Assembly (NCBI GenBank): GCA_020636075.1
Contig: JACJYO010000019.1
Location: 1-27,775, forward strand
Reading direction: 5' to 3'
DNA length: 27,775 nt
DNA from: Lewinellaceae bacterium
GTDB lineage: Bacteria > Bacteroidota > Bacteroidia > Chitinophagales > Saprospiraceae
Of this stretch, positions 26,697-27,775 are shown piece after piece. Made by a program: the position numbers and the translations under genes. Below the pieces are notes generated by a model. That model was not told the origin of the DNA. It ran no database searches and was given only the letters and a program-made list of their open reading frames with translations. Each line of letters opens with the position of its first letter. Within the stretch, counting starts at the first letter, position 1.

Positions 26697-27587
26697 ATGA
26701 ACCGCAAGCAATTTTTAAAAATCCTGGCAGCCTTGCCAATAACCGGCGCAGCAATGAAACTGAGCAGTTTAGCCAAAATGACCGAACCCCTCAAAAACAC
26801 CGAACGCATGCCCGTCTTGTTTTTGGGCCATGGCAGTCCGATGAATGCCATTGAAGAAAATGAATTTGTATCGGGTTTCCGGCAAATCGGGAGCGAACTG
26901 CCTGCACCGACGGCGGTGCTCTGCATATCGGCGCATTGGGAAACCCAGGGCACCTTCGTCACTGCCATGGAAAAACCGCGTACGATCCACGATTTCGGCG
27001 GCTTCCCCAAGGCTTTGTTTGATGTGCAGTACCCGGCGCCTGGCAGCCCTGAAATCGCCCGGGAGACCAAGGAACTGGTGCAGACAACCACGGTGGGCCT
27101 CGACGAGAACTGGGGCCTTGACCACGGTGCCTGGTCGGTCATCAAACATCTTTATCCCAAGGCTGACATCCCTGTGATCCAACTCAGCCTCGACCGGACC
27201 AAGTCCGCCCAATACCACTACGAGTTGGCCAAAGAACTGGCTGCGCTGCGCAAAAAAGGGGTGCTGATCATCGGTAGCGGCAATATGGTGCACAACCTCC
27301 GCCTGTTGGCTTGGGACAAACTCAACGACACGGATTTTGGTTATGACTGGGCCATCGAGGCCAGTGAAACCATGAAGAAACACATCCTTTCGGGCGATCA
27401 TCAACAACTGATCGATTTCAGATCCCGGGGTAAGGCTTTCGACCTGGCCATCCCGACGCCGGAGCACTACCTGCCCTTGCTTTACACGCTGGCCTTGCAG
27501 GAGAAAGACGAGACAGTTGCGCTGTTTAACGACAAACCGGTGGCTGGGTCGTTAACGATGACTTCGGTGAAGATCGGGGCGGCGTGA
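26697..27587 (+). CDS. DODA-type (YgiD/LigB-like) extradiol ring-cleavage dioxygenase
   Basis: 296 residues from ATG 26697; the frame is open through the MITE-like element upstream, but that part translates repeat sequence and is rejected. The core matches YgiD-type DOPA 4,5-dioxygenase-like proteins: the metal ligands are probably His45 (FLGHGSPMNA), His80 (ISAHWET) and His257 (PTPEHYLP), with His143 (LDHGAW) and His199 (GNMVHNLR) in or near the active site. Such enzymes open catechol-type rings using Zn or Fe. The first 25 residues (MNRKQFLKILAALPITGAA) look like a degraded twin-arginine or Sec leader, which most family members lack; one of the two arginines is missing, so export is uncertain. 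It is downstream of the AraC-family regulator and the SnoaL-like lipoprotein. Confidence 0.87.
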   Translation: MNRKQFLKILAALPITGAAMKLSSLAKMTEPLKNTERMPVLFLGHGSPMNAIEENEFVSGFRQIGSELPAPTAVLCISAHWETQGTFVTAMEKPRTIHDFGGFPKALFDVQYPAPGSPEIARETKELVQTTTVGLDENWGLDHGAWSVIKHLYPKADIPVIQLSLDRTKSAQYHYELAKELAALRKKGVLIIGSGNMVHNLRLLAWDKLNDTDFGYDWAIEASETMKKHILSGDHQQLIDFRSRGKAFDLAIPTPEHYLPLLYTLALQEKDETVALFNDKPVAGSLTMTSVKIGAA

Positions 27588-27775
27588 GTGCAATCTGATC
27601 TTTGTGGAAAATCCTGAATTCGAATAAGGAGAACACGCACATCGCTCGTTTTTTCTACTCCATTAACCTGGAAAACGTAGATGGGTAATGGATTGTAAAG
27701 CTGCTATCGGAGAGTCCCACATAATTGAACACAGGTTGTGTAGCAGGAGTCATGCGAAACCGGGGTTAAAATTCT
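27588..27775. other. Non-coding right edge with nested stems
   Basis: No gene is visible on either strand up to the edge; all frames close quickly. CTGCTA (27701-27706) pairs with TAGCAG (27741-27746), and inside it ACACA (27729-27733) pairs with TGTGT (27737-27741, overlapping by one base). This suggests a structured RNA or mobile-element end, but the sequence is cut off by the window. Confidence 0.35.

Overview
The window looks like a chromosomal segment of a Bacteroidota member, most likely from the Saprospiria/Chitinophagia side of the phylum (inference from gene content, not a search). The signs are a C-terminal type IX secretion (T9SS) sorting domain, two-component proteins with Reg_prop/Y_Y_Y sensors, LytTR response regulators, a DUF1460 protein, an HD-PycTM protein, a 23S rRNA-intervening four-helix-bundle gene, and a promoter in front of the tRNA gene that fits the Bacteroidota form TTTG-N19-TAnnTTTG exactly. 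Base composition is moderate in GC and fairly even.

Layout. 1-3353: a palindromic repeat, a cytoplasmic-looking subtilisin-family protease, a 158-bp MITE-like element, a Kelch-repeat T9SS cargo protein, and two abutting palindromic elements. 3347-9326 (minus strand): a beta-helix lipoprotein, a LytTR response regulator overlapping its Reg_prop histidine kinase by 4 bp, and a SPOR/OmpA protein. 9463-13042: a DUF1460 protein, a four-helix-bundle gene flanked by simple repeats, a flavin reductase, hairpin repeats, a membrane-anchored thioredoxin, then grpE. 13074-16299: dnaJ, tRNA-Leu(GAG) with a clear promoter and terminator, an HD-PycTM (Pycsar effector family) protein and a small SRPBCC-like protein.

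16317-24839 is the most interesting block. It appears to be a complete multistep phosphorelay. On the minus strand lie an Hpt protein and a LytTR response regulator (ATGA overlap). Divergently, on the plus strand, lie a small secreted protein and two tandem hybrid histidine kinases (ATGA overlap), which have different sensors (7TMR-DISM versus TPR) but nearly the same kinase-receiver core. A stand-alone receiver and a second Hpt protein (TAATG overlap) follow. Two promoters in this block, in front of the secreted protein and in front of the receiver-Hpt pair, carry the same operator: two direct repeats of about 13 bp exactly 20 bp apart, at nearly the same distance from a TTTnTTTG -7 box and from the start codon. 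I infer that this is the binding site of the local LytTR regulator and that it ties the locus into one regulon.

24938-27587: an AraC-family regulator, a SnoaL/NTF2-like lipoprotein, and a DODA-type extradiol dioxygenase whose upstream region is filled by a second copy of the MITE-like element, in opposite orientation to the first. The right edge (27588-27775) holds no gene but has nested stems and may be the start of a structured element.

All family assignments are from reading translated sequence; no database search was possible.
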